A DNA stretch of 64,000 bases from Acidimicrobiaceae bacterium (GCA_016845585.1 JAERSO010000132.1:1-64000); one strand, 5' to 3'; shown: positions 25,469-35,163, numbered from the stretch's first letter. Notes: generated by a model not told the origin, from the letters alone. Translations and numbers: made by a program.

Positions 25469-27510
25469 GCGGCGTCCCCTTCCGGTCGGCATGCGACCAT
25501 CGTCAAGAGTTCATAGGTGGCGGCGGTCTCACCGCGCTGGTTGATGACCTCGGCATCCCACCGGACCTCGCCATAGCCGGAGCCGGCACGGAGCGACTTC
25601 TGCTTGGCGGTGAGGAACACGGTGAGCTCGTCGCCGGGGTACGACGGGGCGGCGAACCGGAGATTGTCGAGGCCGGTGTTGGCGAGGACCGGGCCGGGCG
25701 GCGCGTAGACGAAAAGGCCCGCGGCGATCGACAGGACCAGATAGCCGTGGGCGACCCGACCGTTGAAGATCGGGCTGGCCTTGGCCGCTTCCTCGTCCAT
25801 ATGGGCGTAGAAGAAGTCGCCGGTCAGTTCGGCGAACGCCTCGATGTCCTCGATGGTGATCGTGCGCGATTCGGTCTCGATCGCGTCGCCGAGTTGGAGA
25901 TCCTCGAAATGCAGCGTGAACGGGTGACCGCTGTCGGTGCGCCGCGATCCCGGGGTCCAGACTCCGGTGATCGCCGTGATCTTGTCGGGCGAACCCTGGA
26001 TGGCCGTGCGCTGCATGTAGTGGTGCACGCTGCGGACCCCGCCGAGCTCCTCCCCGCCACCGGCCCTACCCGGGCCGCCGTGTACGAGCTGCGGGAGGGG
26101 CGAGCCATGGCCGGTCGAGCTGCGGCCGCAGGCCTCGTCCATCACGTGGACGCGTCCGTGGTGCGCCGCGATTCCGAGCGCGAGTTCGGCAGCTTCGTCG
26201 TCACTCGGACTGAAGACCGACGCGACGAGGCTTCCCTTCCCGAGTGCAGCGATCTCGACAGCATCGGCCGCACCGTCGTAGCCGACGATGGTGGTGACCG
26301 GGCCAAAGGCCTCAACGGAATGGACAGCGATAGCACGATTGTCAGTGGCCCGCAGCAGGGTCGGGGCGAGGAACGCCCCGCGCTCGGCATCGACGCCGTG
26401 GAATTCGCACTGGTCGACGACGACATCGGCGACGCCGCTCAGGGCGGCCACCGAGCGACGGACTTCATCTCGCTGGTCGAGGCTCGCCAATGCGCCCATA
26501 TCGGTTTCGTCTGCGGCCGGGTCGCCGACGCGGATCCCGGAGAGACGCTCCGCCAGTGCTTCCTCCACATCGGCAACGAGACCGCTCGGCACGATCACCC
26601 GGCGGATCGCCGTGCACTTCTGACCCGCCTTCGTCGTCATCTCGTTGACGACTTCCCGGATGAACAGATCGAACTCGACGGTGCCAGGCGTCGCGCTCTC
26701 GGCCAGGATCGCCGCGTTGAGTGAGTCGGCTTCGGCGTTGAACCGAATGCTGTTGTCGATGATGTTGGGGTGGGTCCGGAGCATGCGCGCGGTGTCGGCC
26801 GAACCGGTGAACGCGACGGCGTCCTGGGGCCCGAGGTGGTCGAGGAGATCACCGGCGCTCCCACTGATCAGCTGCAGGGAGCCCTCGGGGAGAATCCCAC
26901 TCTCGACGATCGAGCGAACCATGAGTTCGGTGAGATAGGCCGTCTGCGACGCCGGCTTCACGATCATCGGCATGCCGGCCAGAAAGGTGGGCGCCAGCTT
27001 CTCGAGCATTCCCCAACACGGGAAGTTGAAGGCATTGATGTGCACGGCGACGCCGGGGCGAGGGCCGATGATGTGGGCGCCCATGAACGAACCATCACGG
27101 CTGAGGGAGACCGGGTCCCCGTCGAGCATCACCTTTGCGTTGGGCATCTCTCGTCGGCCGACACCCGCATAGGCCATCGGCACCCCGGCACCACCCTCGA
27201 TGTCGATCCATGAGTCAGCTCTCGTCGCCCCAGTCGCGGTCGAGAGGGCGTAGAGGGCCTCGGTGTCCGCGAGGATGTGCTTGCCGAGGGCGCGGAGCAT
27301 CCCGGCTCGGTCGTGAAACGTCAACTCGCGCAGCGCCGGACCGCCGACGGTGCGGGCGTAGTCGGCCATCGCCGCGAAGTCGATGCCCGCTGATGACACC
27401 GTGGCGATCGGCTCGCCGGTGACCGCGTTGTTGACCACTGTTCCGTCGGCTGCGGCATGCCACCGACCACCGACATAGCTCTCGACTGACCTGACTCGGA
27501 CCGCGTTCAT
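25465..27510 (-). CDS. paaZ: Bifunctional ring-opening hydrolase/aldehyde dehydrogenase PaaZ
   Basis: A 681-residue two-domain enzyme. The N-terminal ~510 residues are an aldehyde dehydrogenase ([37 protein letters not shown], catalytic Cys region [32 protein letters not shown]). The C-terminal ~150 residues are a MaoC/hotdog hydratase ([37 protein letters not shown]). It hydrolyses the oxepin-CoA ring and oxidises the resulting aldehyde. First gene of the operon, with a GAGGAGGGG ribosome site. The promoter region holds the inverted repeat at 27535-27573. Confidence 0.95.
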   Translation of the reverse strand: MNAVRVRSVESYVGGRWHAAADGTVVNNAVTGEPIATVSSAGIDFAAMADYARTVGGPALRELTFHDRAGMLRALGKHILADTEALYALSTATGATRADSWIDIEGGAGVPMAYAGVGRREMPNAKVMLDGDPVSLSRDGSFMGAHIIGPRPGVAVHINAFNFPCWGMLEKLAPTFLAGMPMIVKPASQTAYLTELMVRSIVESGILPEGSLQLISGSAGDLLDHLGPQDAVAFTGSADTARMLRTHPNIIDNSIRFNAEADSLNAAILAESATPGTVEFDLFIREVVNEMTTKAGQKCTAIRRVIVPSGLVADVEEALAERLSGIRVGDPAADETDMGALASLDQRDEVRRSVAALSGVADVVVDQCEFHGVDAERGAFLAPTLLRATDNRAIAVHSVEAFGPVTTIVGYDGAADAVEIAALGKGSLVASVFSPSDDEAAELALGIAAHHGRVHVMDEACGRSSTGHGSPLPQLVHGGPGRAGGGEELGGVRSVHHYMQRTAIQGSPDKITAITGVWTPGSRRTDSGHPFTLHFEDLQLGDAIETESRTITIEDIEAFAELTGDFFYAHMDEEAAKASPIFNGRVAHGYLVLSIAAGLFVYAPPGPVLANTGLDNLRFAAPSYPGDELTVFLTAKQKSLRAGSGYGEVRWDAEVINQRGETAATYELLTMVACRPEGDAA

Positions 27511-27534
27511 CCAACCCCTCCTCGGATTCGATCA

Positions 27535-27573
27535 TGATACAGATCCAACCGGCAGATGTCCAGAGCTGTATCA
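27535..27573. promoter_or_regulatory. Inverted repeat in the paaZ promoter region
   Basis: TGATACAG (27535-27542) and its exact complement CTGTATCA (27566-27573) lie 31 bp apart centre to centre, about three helical turns, just upstream of the paaZ ribosome site. They are good candidates for PaaX or MarR binding. Binding is inferred. Confidence 0.5.
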
Positions 27574-27590
27574 GAACTGATCGACCCGAA

Positions 27591-27627
27591 AACGAAAAAC
27601 GGCGGGCCGAGCATCGGTCGACCCGCC
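27591..27627 (-). terminator. Rho-independent terminator after livG
   Basis: Read on the minus strand, GGCGGG and CCCGCC arms (27622-27627 and 27601-27606) close a hairpin immediately followed by GTTTTTCGTTTT. It ends the acyl-CoA synthetase/liv operon before paaZ begins. Confidence 0.82.
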
Positions 27628-27651
27628 ATTCAGACCAATCGGTCGATGGCG

Positions 27652-28440
27652 CTACTCGCCGCCGACGTGGAGATCGCTGCTGCCGAGATAGGCGGCGATC
27701 ACGTTGGGATCAGCCTGCACTTCATCGGGCGTGCCTTCGGAGATCTTCTCACCGAAGTCGAGCACCATGATCCGATCGGCGATGTCCATGACCAGACCCA
27801 TGTCGTGTTCGACCATGACCATGGAGATACCGAGTTCGCGTCGGATGTCGAGGATGAACCGGGCCATGTCCTCGGTCTCTTCGAGGTTCATGCCGGCGAC
27901 TGGCTCATCGAGGAGCAGAAGCTCCGGATCCATCGCCAGGGCACGGCCGAGCTCGACCAGCTTCTGGATGCCGTACGGCAACAGCGCCACGGGATGGTTG
28001 CGCCATTCGACGATCTCGAGGAAATCGATGATGTCCTCGACGTGGCGCCGATGCTCCATCTCTTCCTTCTTGGCGGCACCGACCCACAACATTCCGGCGA
28101 GCCACGACTTCTTCATCCGGATGTGGCGTCCGAGGAGGAGGTTGTCGATCACCGTCATCTGGGGGAAGAGTTCGATGTTCTGGAAGGTGCGGGCGATACC
28201 GAGTTCGGCGACATAGTCGGGGCGATGGCCCATGATGGACTCGCCCTTCCACTTGATGTCGCCCTCCTGGGGTCGGTACACCTGCGAGATCGTGTTGAAA
28301 ATCGAGGTCTTACCGGCGCCGTTGGGGCCGATGATCGAGAAGAGCTCGCCCTGGTTGACGTGGAAGCTCACGTCGTGGATGGCGGTGACGCCTCCGAATC
28401 GAAGGGTGATGCCGTCGACGTCGAGAATGTGTTCGCTCAT
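27652..28440 (-). CDS. livG: Branched-chain amino acid/carboxylate ABC transporter ATPase LivG
   Basis: A 262-residue ABC ATPase: LRFGGVTAIHDVSF, Walker A GPNGAGKTS, the LivG-typical GIARTFQNIELFPQMTV, a signature region LPYGIQKLVELGRALAMDPE, Walker B LLLLDEPVAGMN and MVMVEHDMGLVMDIADRIMV. The signature is PYGIQ rather than LSGGQ, a substitution also seen in LivG proteins. It pairs with LivF. The last gene of an operon that begins with an acyl-CoA synthetase; its position upstream of the paa genes suggests import of an aromatic or other carboxylic acid instead of amino acids. Confidence 0.9.
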   Translation of the reverse strand: MSEHILDVDGITLRFGGVTAIHDVSFHVNQGELFSIIGPNGAGKTSIFNTISQVYRPQEGDIKWKGESIMGHRPDYVAELGIARTFQNIELFPQMTVIDNLLLGRHIRMKKSWLAGMLWVGAAKKEEMEHRRHVEDIIDFLEIVEWRNHPVALLPYGIQKLVELGRALAMDPELLLLDEPVAGMNLEETEDMARFILDIRRELGISMVMVEHDMGLVMDIADRIMVLDFGEKISEGTPDEVQADPNVIAAYLGSSDLHVGGE

Positions 28441-28449
28441 GGGGATCTC

Positions 28450-29238
28450 CTAGGACAACCAGCGCTTGCGGCGCTTGTAGTGCTTGACGTCGCGGAACGA
28501 CTTGCGTTCGCCGCCTTCGCCGTGAAGGCCGAGGTAGAACTCCTGGACGTCTTCGTCGCTGAGGAGCTTCTGGGCGGGCCCGTCCATCACGATCTTGCCG
28601 GACTCCATGACGTAGCCGAAGTCGGCAATCGAGAGAGCCATCATGGCGTTCTGCTCGATGAGCAGGACGCTGACGCCCTGCTTGTTGATGTCGACGATGA
28701 TGTCTCGGATCTGCTCGATCAGCATCGGGGCCAGCCCCAGTGACGGCTCATCGAGGATGAGGAGCTTCGGATCAGCCATGAGGGCACGACCGATGGCGAG
28801 CATCTGCTGCTCGCCGCCTGACAGGTAGCCGGCGGTCTGTTTGCTGCGTTCCTTGAGCTGCGGGAAGAGCTCCATGACGCGGTCGTAGTTCGCGTCCATG
28901 TTGGCGCGGCTCGTGAAGGCCCCACACGACAGGTTCTCGTCGACGGTCATCTCGGCGAAGATGCGCCGACCTTCCATGACCTGGGAGATTCCGCCTTCGA
29001 CGATCTGGGAAGCGTCGGAATTGGCGATGTCGGTGCCATTCCACGTGACAGAACCCTTGGTGGCCTTGCCCTCGTGGTGGTGCAACAGGCCGGTGATCGC
29101 CCGGGCTGTCGTCGTCTTGCCCGCGCCGTTCGAGCCGAGCAGCGCGACGATCTGACCGTCCGGCACCTCGATCGACAGACCGCGCAACACGAGGATGACC
29201 TCGTTGTAGACAACTTCTAGGTTCGCTACTTCGAGCAA
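28450..29238 (-). CDS. livF: Branched-chain amino acid/carboxylate ABC transporter ATPase LivF
   Basis: A 262-residue ABC ATPase: LEVVYNEVILVLRGLSIEV, Walker A GSNGAGKTT, QVMEGRRIFAEMTVDENL, signature LSGGEQQMLAIGRALMADP, Walker B LLILDEPSLGLAPM and VLLIEQNAMMALSIADFGYV. These are textbook LivF motifs. A basic C-terminal tail (KHYKRRKRWLS) is slightly longer than usual. It is separated from the binding-protein gene upstream by a strong stem-loop (29301-29328). Confidence 0.92.
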   Translation of the reverse strand: MLEVANLEVVYNEVILVLRGLSIEVPDGQIVALLGSNGAGKTTTARAITGLLHHHEGKATKGSVTWNGTDIANSDASQIVEGGISQVMEGRRIFAEMTVDENLSCGAFTSRANMDANYDRVMELFPQLKERSKQTAGYLSGGEQQMLAIGRALMADPKLLILDEPSLGLAPMLIEQIRDIIVDINKQGVSVLLIEQNAMMALSIADFGYVMESGKIVMDGPAQKLLSDEDVQEFYLGLHGEGGERKSFRDVKHYKRRKRWLS

Positions 29239-29300
29239 CGCTCGACCTCCACGATGAGAGTTCTTGTTCGTTGGGTGTGGGTGAACAATGTGCCCGCCGG

Positions 29301-29328
29301 GCGGGCCGGGGCCGAAGCCCCGACCCGC
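29301..29328 (-). other. Strong intercistronic stem-loop after the binding-protein gene
   Basis: On the minus strand GCGGGTCGGGGC and GCCCCGGCCCGC form a 12-bp stem around a TTCG tetraloop. No T-run follows, so it may protect the 3' end of the binding-protein message or attenuate transcription rather than fully terminate it. Confidence 0.6.
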
Positions 29329-29379
29329 TCAGGGGTACAGGTAGTGCTCAGCGTTGCGTCAGACGCAGCGCTGTGTGAA

Positions 29380-30861
29380 TCAGCCCGAGGGCTCGATGCA
29401 CGGACCGTCGAACTCGTAGCTGGCAGCAAGGGTGCCAGTGAACGGGCTGTCGGCGGTCGGGATCATGCCCGTGGAACCGAGGTTGCCGGCGACGGCGTCG
29501 CCAGCCGGGATGATGTTGAACTCGCTCAACGTCACGTCGTACATCCAGCTCTCGCGAACGACAGCCTGGTTGTAGTCCTGCGGCCACGACTGGTTGGGCG
29601 AGAGGCCCTGGAAGTCAACGGCGAAGCTCGGATCCTGCGAGATGGCGACCATGTTGGCTCGCGTCATGTCGCCGGCGTCGATCGCCGCACGGATCAGGGT
29701 TTCGGCCATCAGGCCTTCCATCCAACCAACGGTGTAGACGTCGGAGATGTTGAGCTCCGGACGACGGGCCGACATCTCAGCCACGATCTGATCCATGCCG
29801 GTACCAGGGGTACCCCAGGGGGCGTAGTAGCCGGAGTGGAACCAGAACTCGTCGAACTGGGCGTTGAAGTCAGACGTCATGTGGAACAGGTAGTTGAACG
29901 ACGGCGAGTTGCCCGACCAGTAGGCGCGGAAGCCCTGGCTGACCGAGTTACCGAACACGTCGAGGGTCTCACCCGGGGTGAGGGTGGTCCACACCATGTT
30001 GGCTCCCGAGCCGACGACCTCAGCAACGATCGCGGTGCGATCGTCGCCGGCCACGGCACCAGTGCCGTCGTAGACGACCGGGATGCCGAGCGCCTCAGCA
30101 GCGAGCTTGGCGCCGACGGAACCGTCTTCGCCGTACTCACCGGGACGACCGACGATGGCGAGCGCGGGCTCCTGGCCCTGTGACTCGACCATGCCCTTGA
30201 GCCATTCGACGCCGTTCATCGACTCGACGCAGTAGGTGGTGCCCTTCTCGAGAATGGCGGAACCGAATTCCGGATCCGGCCACAGCGACGCCCAGCTCAG
30301 CGGGATGACGAGGAGGTTGTCCTCAGCAGCCTGCTCGGCCACCGCAGCGGTGATCGGTGAGCCGGTGTTCTCGGTGATCATGAGGACGCCGTCTTCGCTC
30401 TCCTGAGCGAGCTCCTCATAGTTCTGAATGCCCACGTCGGTGGCGTAACCGGAATCGAGGACCACGGTCTCCACGGTCCAGCCCTCGTAGCCACCGTTCT
30501 CGTTGAAGACTTCCCAGTAGACCTGCTGTGAAGCCACGATCTCGGCCACGAGGGAGGCGAACGGACCGGAGAGGTCGGCGTTCAGGCCCACACGGATGAC
30601 CTTGTTCTCGGCATCGACGCCGTAGTCGGTGGCGACTTCGCCACCATCGCCAGAGTCGTCAGAACCCGAGTCGTCAGAACCCGAGTCGTCAGAACCCGAG
30701 TCGTCGGAGCCGGAGTCGTCAGAACCCGAGTCGTCAGAACCCGAGTCAGTCGACCCCGAGTCGTCGTCGCCCGAGCTGTCGTCGCTCGAGTCGTCGCCGC
30801 ACGCTGCGGCCAGCATCGACAATGCCAGAAGCATTGCGAGCAGTACTTTCAATCGTCGCAC
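29380..30861 (-). CDS. Periplasmic-type binding lipoprotein of a Liv-family ABC transporter
   Basis: A 493-residue extracytoplasmic solute receptor. GTG 30861 is chosen because GGAGG lies seven bases upstream; an earlier ATG (30876) would put that site inside the gene. The lipoprotein signal is LLAMLLALSMLAAAC with Cys21 as the lipid-modified residue. It is followed by a low-complexity Asp/Ser/Gly linker (about 22-70) made of GSDDS units. The periplasmic-binding fold (Peripla_BP_6) follows: IRVGLNADLSGPFASLVAEI, VLDSGYATDVGIQNYEEL and NMVWTTLTPGETLDVFGNSV. It delivers the ligand to LivHM. The ligand is not known. Confidence 0.9.
   Translation of the reverse strand: MRRLKVLLAMLLALSMLAAACGDDSSDDSSGDDDSGSTDSGSDDSGSDDSGSDDSGSDDSGSDDSGSDDSGDGGEVATDYGVDAENKVIRVGLNADLSGPFASLVAEIVASQQVYWEVFNENGGYEGWTVETVVLDSGYATDVGIQNYEELAQESEDGVLMITENTGSPITAAVAEQAAEDNLLVIPLSWASLWPDPEFGSAILEKGTTYCVESMNGVEWLKGMVESQGQEPALAIVGRPGEYGEDGSVGAKLAAEALGIPVVYDGTGAVAGDDRTAIVAEVVGSGANMVWTTLTPGETLDVFGNSVSQGFRAYWSGNSPSFNYLFHMTSDFNAQFDEFWFHSGYYAPWGTPGTGMDQIVAEMSARRPELNISDVYTVGWMEGLMAETLIRAAIDAGDMTRANMVAISQDPSFAVDFQGLSPNQSWPQDYNQAVVRESWMYDVTLSEFNIIPAGDAVAGNLGSTGMIPTADSPFTGTLAASYEFDGPCIEPSG
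30653..30757. repeat. 15-bp tandem repeat coding the GSDDS linker
   Basis: GAGTCGTCAGAACCC occurs as consecutive 15-base units starting at 30653. Units 1-3, 5 and 6 are identical, unit 4 has three changes and unit 7 is degenerate. On the coding (minus) strand each unit specifies GSDDS. Near-identical codons point to recent slippage expansion. Confidence 0.85.
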
Positions 30862-30924
30862 GTTGGATCCCTCCATGGTTTGTTGTGCCGTGCCCAACCG
30901 ACCGAGATCAGTCGAACCCTTCAA

Positions 30925-30945
30925 GTCTCGCGTGAATCGCGAGAC
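30925..30945. other. Stem-loop between livM and the binding-protein gene
   Basis: GTCTCGCG (30925-30932) and CGCGAGAC (30938-30945) form a perfect 8-bp stem with a 5-base loop in the gap between the livM stop and the binding-protein start. There is no T-run on the transcribed strand, so an mRNA processing or stability element is likelier than a terminator. Confidence 0.5.
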
Positions 30946-30962
30946 AAGATCTTGACGGGGCG

Positions 30963-32270
30963 TCAGTAACTGAACGGCCACCGCTTCCAGTAGTTGCGTA
31001 TCTTGATCCAGATGCCGTAGAGCCCCAATGGCTCGAAGATCAGGAACACGATGATGAGAACGCCGTAGATCACGAAGTTCCAGAAGAAGACGCTCATCGG
31101 CCAGCCCGTCGCAACCGTGCCCGTGCTGATGGGACCGAAGTCGCCCGATTCGCCGGTGGTGAGCAGGATGTTGGCCAGCCAGCCAAGGGGTCCGTTGGAT
31201 GCGGTTTGGTCGCCAAGCCACTCGGTGGCCGTCTTGACGACTTCCGGCGTGAGCTCGACGAACACCGTGCCGAGCATGGTGCCCGCAATCGTGCCGGCCC
31301 CACCGATGAGGAGGATGGCGACGAAGTCGACCGACAAGAACAAGGACCAGTTCACCGGCGACATGCGCCCGTTGTAGGAAGCGAAGAGCGCGCCGGCGAC
31401 TCCGGCGTAGAACGAGCTGATGGCGAAGCCGAGCCGCTTGTACTGGAACTCGGGCACGCCCATGACCTCGGCCGCGATGTCGCGATCCCGGATCGCCTGC
31501 AGCGCACGGCCGGTGCGGGTGCGCACCAGGTTCTTCGACAACACGATGGCGCCGCCGAGCAAGGTCAACAGGAAGAAGAACTGCTTCTGTTCCTCGGTGA
31601 GGTGGATGAGACCGAACCACTGACCATCATCGGTGAGCGCGACCAGCGGTTCCTCTTCCTTCCAGAACTTGATGTCGAGCTTCGGCCACTTGCGACCTGA
31701 CTCGAAGTCTCCGGCGTACTCCGGGAACATACGACCGAGGTGGAGGCCGATGAACACCAGGCCGACCGTGACGATCGCGAGGTACAGACCACGCACCTTC
31801 ATCGCCGCCGGGGAGACGAAGATGCCGACCGCCGCCGCCGCGACGCCAGAGAGCGGGAGCCAGATCCATATCGGCAAGCCGAGGCCACACTGATCGCGCT
31901 CCTCGAGGATCCCGAGCTCCTCGTGGAACGGAATACACGCGAGCGGCTCGTCGCCGTTGCCCCCGAGGGCGACTGCGGTATACGCGCCCACGCCCATGAA
32001 GAAGGCGTGACCGAGGGACACCTGACCGGTGACGCCGACCAGGATGTTGAATCCCAGAGCCGCAATCGCCAACGGCAACATGTTGGTGACGGGGTTGATC
32101 CACGTCGGGCCGAGGAACCACTCGGGGATCGCCGAGAGGTAGGGCGCCCCGAGACCCATCAGGAGGAGGACGACGCCGAAGAGGGTCATCATCCCCTTCT
32201 GGGTGACGGTCGGGAAGATCGCCGCGTCTTGTTCGTATGACGTCCGCAGGAGCGGTCGATTGAAAGCCAT
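30963..32270 (-). CDS. livM: Liv-family ABC transporter permease LivM
   Basis: A 435-residue membrane permease with about ten helices. The diagnostic segment is NILVGVTGQVSLGHAFFMGV, followed by GAYTAVALGG, KVRGLYLAIVTVGLVFIGLH and RTRTGRALQAIRDRDIAAEV (the EAA-like coupling loop), then LLIGGAGTIAGTMLGTVFVE. A soluble insertion (about 205-240, KWPKLDIKFWKEEEPLVALT) between helices is longer than in typical LivM. Lies three bases downstream of livH. Confidence 0.9.
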   Translation of the reverse strand: MAFNRPLLRTSYEQDAAIFPTVTQKGMMTLFGVVLLLMGLGAPYLSAIPEWFLGPTWINPVTNMLPLAIAALGFNILVGVTGQVSLGHAFFMGVGAYTAVALGGNGDEPLACIPFHEELGILEERDQCGLGLPIWIWLPLSGVAAAAVGIFVSPAAMKVRGLYLAIVTVGLVFIGLHLGRMFPEYAGDFESGRKWPKLDIKFWKEEEPLVALTDDGQWFGLIHLTEEQKQFFFLLTLLGGAIVLSKNLVRTRTGRALQAIRDRDIAAEVMGVPEFQYKRLGFAISSFYAGVAGALFASYNGRMSPVNWSLFLSVDFVAILLIGGAGTIAGTMLGTVFVELTPEVVKTATEWLGDQTASNGPLGWLANILLTTGESGDFGPISTGTVATGWPMSVFFWNFVIYGVLIIVFLIFEPLGLYGIWIKIRNYWKRWPFSY

Positions 32271-32273
32271 GGG

Positions 32274-33281
32274 TCACACCCTCCGGATCTCGGGAGTGCC
32301 GAACAAGCCGTAGGGCCTGACGAGCAGGATGATCAGCATGACGAGGTAGGGCACGATCGTGGAGTAACCGGACCCGAGCGTGGAGTTCCACTGCGACAGG
32401 TACTGGCCGGCGAACACCTCGGCGCTGGCGATGATCAAACCGCCGTAGATGGCCCCTGCCACCGAGTCGAGACCGCCGAGAACGATGACAGGCAGGACGC
32501 GCAGCGCAAGGAGCGGATGGATTTCCTGGCTGACGGCACCGCCGGGTGGGAACGGGGCCATGCCGTAGACGATGGCACCGAGCGCGGCGAGCGCAGCACC
32601 CATCGCCCAGGCGATGGCGAACACACGACCGACATTGATGCCCTGCGCCATGGCTGCTTCCTGATCGAAGGCCACGGCTCGCATGGCCACACCGAGTTTG
32701 GTGCGGAAGAAGAACAGGACGCCGGCTCCGGCGACCGCGGCGATGAGCATCGCCGCGACGTAGGACTTCGGTATCACCGCGTCCCCCAACATCCATTGCT
32801 CGGCACCCCAGGGCACGCGGAGGCTGCGTCCTTCCAGCGCTGTGGCATCGAGGTTGAAGGGCCGGATGGCCACCTCGATCCCGAGGGTGATGACCGCCAT
32901 GGCGAACAAGGGCTGGCCGACCATGGGGCGGATCGTGATCCGCTCGATCACCAGGCCGAGCAGCGCGGCGAACGCCAGGGCGATCAACACGTGGACGAAC
33001 CACATGATCACGCTCGGGTTCTCGCCGGCTTCCGGGGCGAGGGGATTGTCGAACGGAAGGAACGGGAATCCGCCGTCGGCCAGCAGGATCGTGAGGAACA
33101 TGGCGCCGGCCATGGAAAGCGCACCGGCGGCGAAGTTCAGGACCTGGGTGGCCTTGAAGATGATGACGAAACCGAGGCCGATGAGGATGTAGACCGAACC
33201 GAGCGCAAGGGATTTCACCAGCGTCTGAACGAATGTCTCGGCGGCCCCGATCTGGGCGAGTTGGAGAACGGCGCTGATCAT
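32274..33281 (-). CDS. livH: Liv-family ABC transporter permease LivH
   Basis: A 335-residue hydrophobic permease: LALGSVYILIGLGFVIIFKA, VLNFAAGALSMAGAMFLT, RPMVGQPLFAMAVITLGIEV, FRTKLGVAMRAVAFDQEAA (coupling loop) and VIVLGGLDSVAGAIYGGLII. Forms the channel with LivM. ATG overlaps the acyl-CoA synthetase stop by four bases, so ligase and transporter genes are coupled. Confidence 0.91.
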   Translation of the reverse strand: MISAVLQLAQIGAAETFVQTLVKSLALGSVYILIGLGFVIIFKATQVLNFAAGALSMAGAMFLTILLADGGFPFLPFDNPLAPEAGENPSVIMWFVHVLIALAFAALLGLVIERITIRPMVGQPLFAMAVITLGIEVAIRPFNLDATALEGRSLRVPWGAEQWMLGDAVIPKSYVAAMLIAAVAGAGVLFFFRTKLGVAMRAVAFDQEAAMAQGINVGRVFAIAWAMGAALAALGAIVYGMAPFPPGGAVSQEIHPLLALRVLPVIVLGGLDSVAGAIYGGLIIASAEVFAGQYLSQWNSTLGSGYSTIVPYLVMLIILLVRPYGLFGTPEIRRV

Positions 33282-35146
33282 GAGTACATGTCCTCGATCA
33301 GTTCGCCGAACATCTCGTCCATGGCACTCCGCTTGAGCTTCTGTGTGGCGGTCAACTCACCATCCTCGTGATCGAGTTCCTTCGGGATCATCCGGAACTC
33401 TCGGACATTTTCGACACGGGCGAACTTCTCGTTCGTCTCGTTCACGACTTCCTGGATCATTGCAATGACTTCGGGTTTCTCCGAGAGATCGCGGTAGGTC
33501 GTGTAGGGGATGTTGTTGCGGAGGGCCCAGTCGCCCACCGTCTCCATCTCGATGCCGATCAGGGCGGAGAGGAACTTACGTCCGTCGCCGATCACCATCG
33601 CCTCCTTGACGAACATGGAGGTCTTGAGGGAGTTCTCGATTTCCGACGGCGAGATGTTCTTGCCACCGCTGGTGATGATGATGTGCTTGATGCGGTCGAT
33701 GATCTTGATGTGGGTGCCGTCGACCCACTCGCCGACATCGCCGGTCATGAGCCATCCGTCTTCGGTCATCGTCTCTTCGGTCTTGTCGGGCTTGTTCCAG
33801 TAGCCGGCGAAGACCCCGTCGTGCTTGGTCTGGATCTCGCCGGTTTCCTCATCGAGTCGCAGACCGATACCGGGGTACGCCTCGCCGACGGTGCCGAGCT
33901 TGATGCGACCGGCGAAGTTGCACGTGGCCACCGCGGAGTTCTCGGTCATGCCGTAGAGCTCGAACACCGGAACACCGATGCCCATGAAGAACTCGAGCAC
34001 TTCCGGCGCGATGGCGGCTGCACCGGACGCCGCGTAGCGGCAACGGCGGAGTCCGAGTCGTTCTTTCATCGCCCGGAACACGAGCACGTTGCCGATCAGA
34101 TAGAGGATGCGGCTCTGGGTGGTGTGGTTGCCGCCGTTCGCGGTCTTGGCCTTACCGATCTTCGCCGCGAGGTTCAGGCCCATACCGAAGAACAGCTTCT
34201 TGAAGAACGTGGCGTCCTTGCCACGAATGAACACGCTGGCGTGCAGGCGCTCCCAGATGCGGGGAACCGCGAAGAAGATGGTCGGCTGGATCTCCCGCAG
34301 GTTGATGGTGACGGTGTCGATCGATTCGGCGAAGTTCAGTGACGGGCCGGCACCGACGAGCGTCCACGTCGAGAAAATCCGCTCGGCGACGTGACAAAGC
34401 GGAAGGTACGTGACGATGAGGTCCTTCGGGCTCGGGCCCTTGCCGTCGGGCACTCGACTCGTCTCGTTGATGATCTTGTCGATGGCGAACTCGGTGTTCG
34501 CGTTGGTGAGCATCGCCCCCTTGGGCGGGCCCGTGGTGCCCGACGTGTAGACGAGGGTCATCACGTCAGTCGGCTCGGCGGCGGCCATACGGTCCGAGAC
34601 CGCGGTGGCATTCTGCGCACGATGCTCGCGGCCGAGCTCGAGGAAGTCGTCCCAGAACATGAGACGGGGATCGGTGTAATCGCCGAAGCCCCGGGGTTCG
34701 ACATAGAGAATCTTGGAGATGCAGGCTGACAGCGCGGCGTCGACGTCGAGCACTTTGTCGGCCTGCTCCTGGTCTTCGGCGAAGAAGACCGTCGGCGTGC
34801 AATCGCCCACCGTGTACTCGACCTCGGCGGTCGGGTTCGTCGGGTAGAGCCCGACGGTGATGCCGCGCACGGCAACGGCGGCGAGGTCGAGGATCACCCA
34901 TTCGGGCCGATCCTCGGAATGGATCGCGACACGATCACCGACGTCGACGCCCAAGGCGATGAGTCCGTGTGCGGCCGTCTCGATGAGATCCCAGGTCTGC
35001 GCCCAGGTGTACTCGTGCCAAATGCCGAAGTCCTTCTCACGCATCGCAATTTGGTCCGGTGCACGAAGTGCCCAGTCATGCGCGCGAGATGCAACCGTGA
35101 CGGTTCCAACCGCGGAAGCCGCGGGTGTGTCCATCGTCGTCGCCAT
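33278..35146 (-). CDS. Long-chain-type acyl-CoA synthetase (AMP-forming)
   Basis: The product is 622 residues of the ANL superfamily. The AMP-binding P-loop is MTLVYTSGTTGPPKGAMLT, followed by YLPLCHVAERIF, FELYGMTENSAVATCNF, DGWLMTGDVGEWVDGTHIKI, DRIKHIIITSGGKNISPSEI and a C-terminal LTATQKLKRSAMDEMF. It forms acyl-CoA from a carboxylic acid, ATP and CoA. As the first gene of the liv operon it probably activates the imported acid. GGGGAGGGG is its ribosome site. Family resemblance is to FadD15/long-chain enzymes, but operon context leaves aromatic or short acids possible. Confidence 0.9.
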   Translation of the reverse strand: MATTMDTPAASAVGTVTVASRAHDWALRAPDQIAMREKDFGIWHEYTWAQTWDLIETAAHGLIALGVDVGDRVAIHSEDRPEWVILDLAAVAVRGITVGLYPTNPTAEVEYTVGDCTPTVFFAEDQEQADKVLDVDAALSACISKILYVEPRGFGDYTDPRLMFWDDFLELGREHRAQNATAVSDRMAAAEPTDVMTLVYTSGTTGPPKGAMLTNANTEFAIDKIINETSRVPDGKGPSPKDLIVTYLPLCHVAERIFSTWTLVGAGPSLNFAESIDTVTINLREIQPTIFFAVPRIWERLHASVFIRGKDATFFKKLFFGMGLNLAAKIGKAKTANGGNHTTQSRILYLIGNVLVFRAMKERLGLRRCRYAASGAAAIAPEVLEFFMGIGVPVFELYGMTENSAVATCNFAGRIKLGTVGEAYPGIGLRLDEETGEIQTKHDGVFAGYWNKPDKTEETMTEDGWLMTGDVGEWVDGTHIKIIDRIKHIIITSGGKNISPSEIENSLKTSMFVKEAMVIGDGRKFLSALIGIEMETVGDWALRNNIPYTTYRDLSEKPEVIAMIQEVVNETNEKFARVENVREFRMIPKELDHEDGELTATQKLKRSAMDEMFGELIEDMYS

Positions 35147-35163
35147 CGAAAGCCCCTCCCCAG

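Noticed and set aside
30629-30955. Plus-strand open frame rich in ESSEPESSEP repeats opposite the binding-protein gene
   Set aside because: It is the antisense of the GSDDS linker repeat and signal region; no ribosome site or family support.
30862-30962. Stem-loop at 30925-30945 as a rho-independent terminator
   Set aside because: No T-run follows on the transcribed strand and the downstream genes belong to the same operon.
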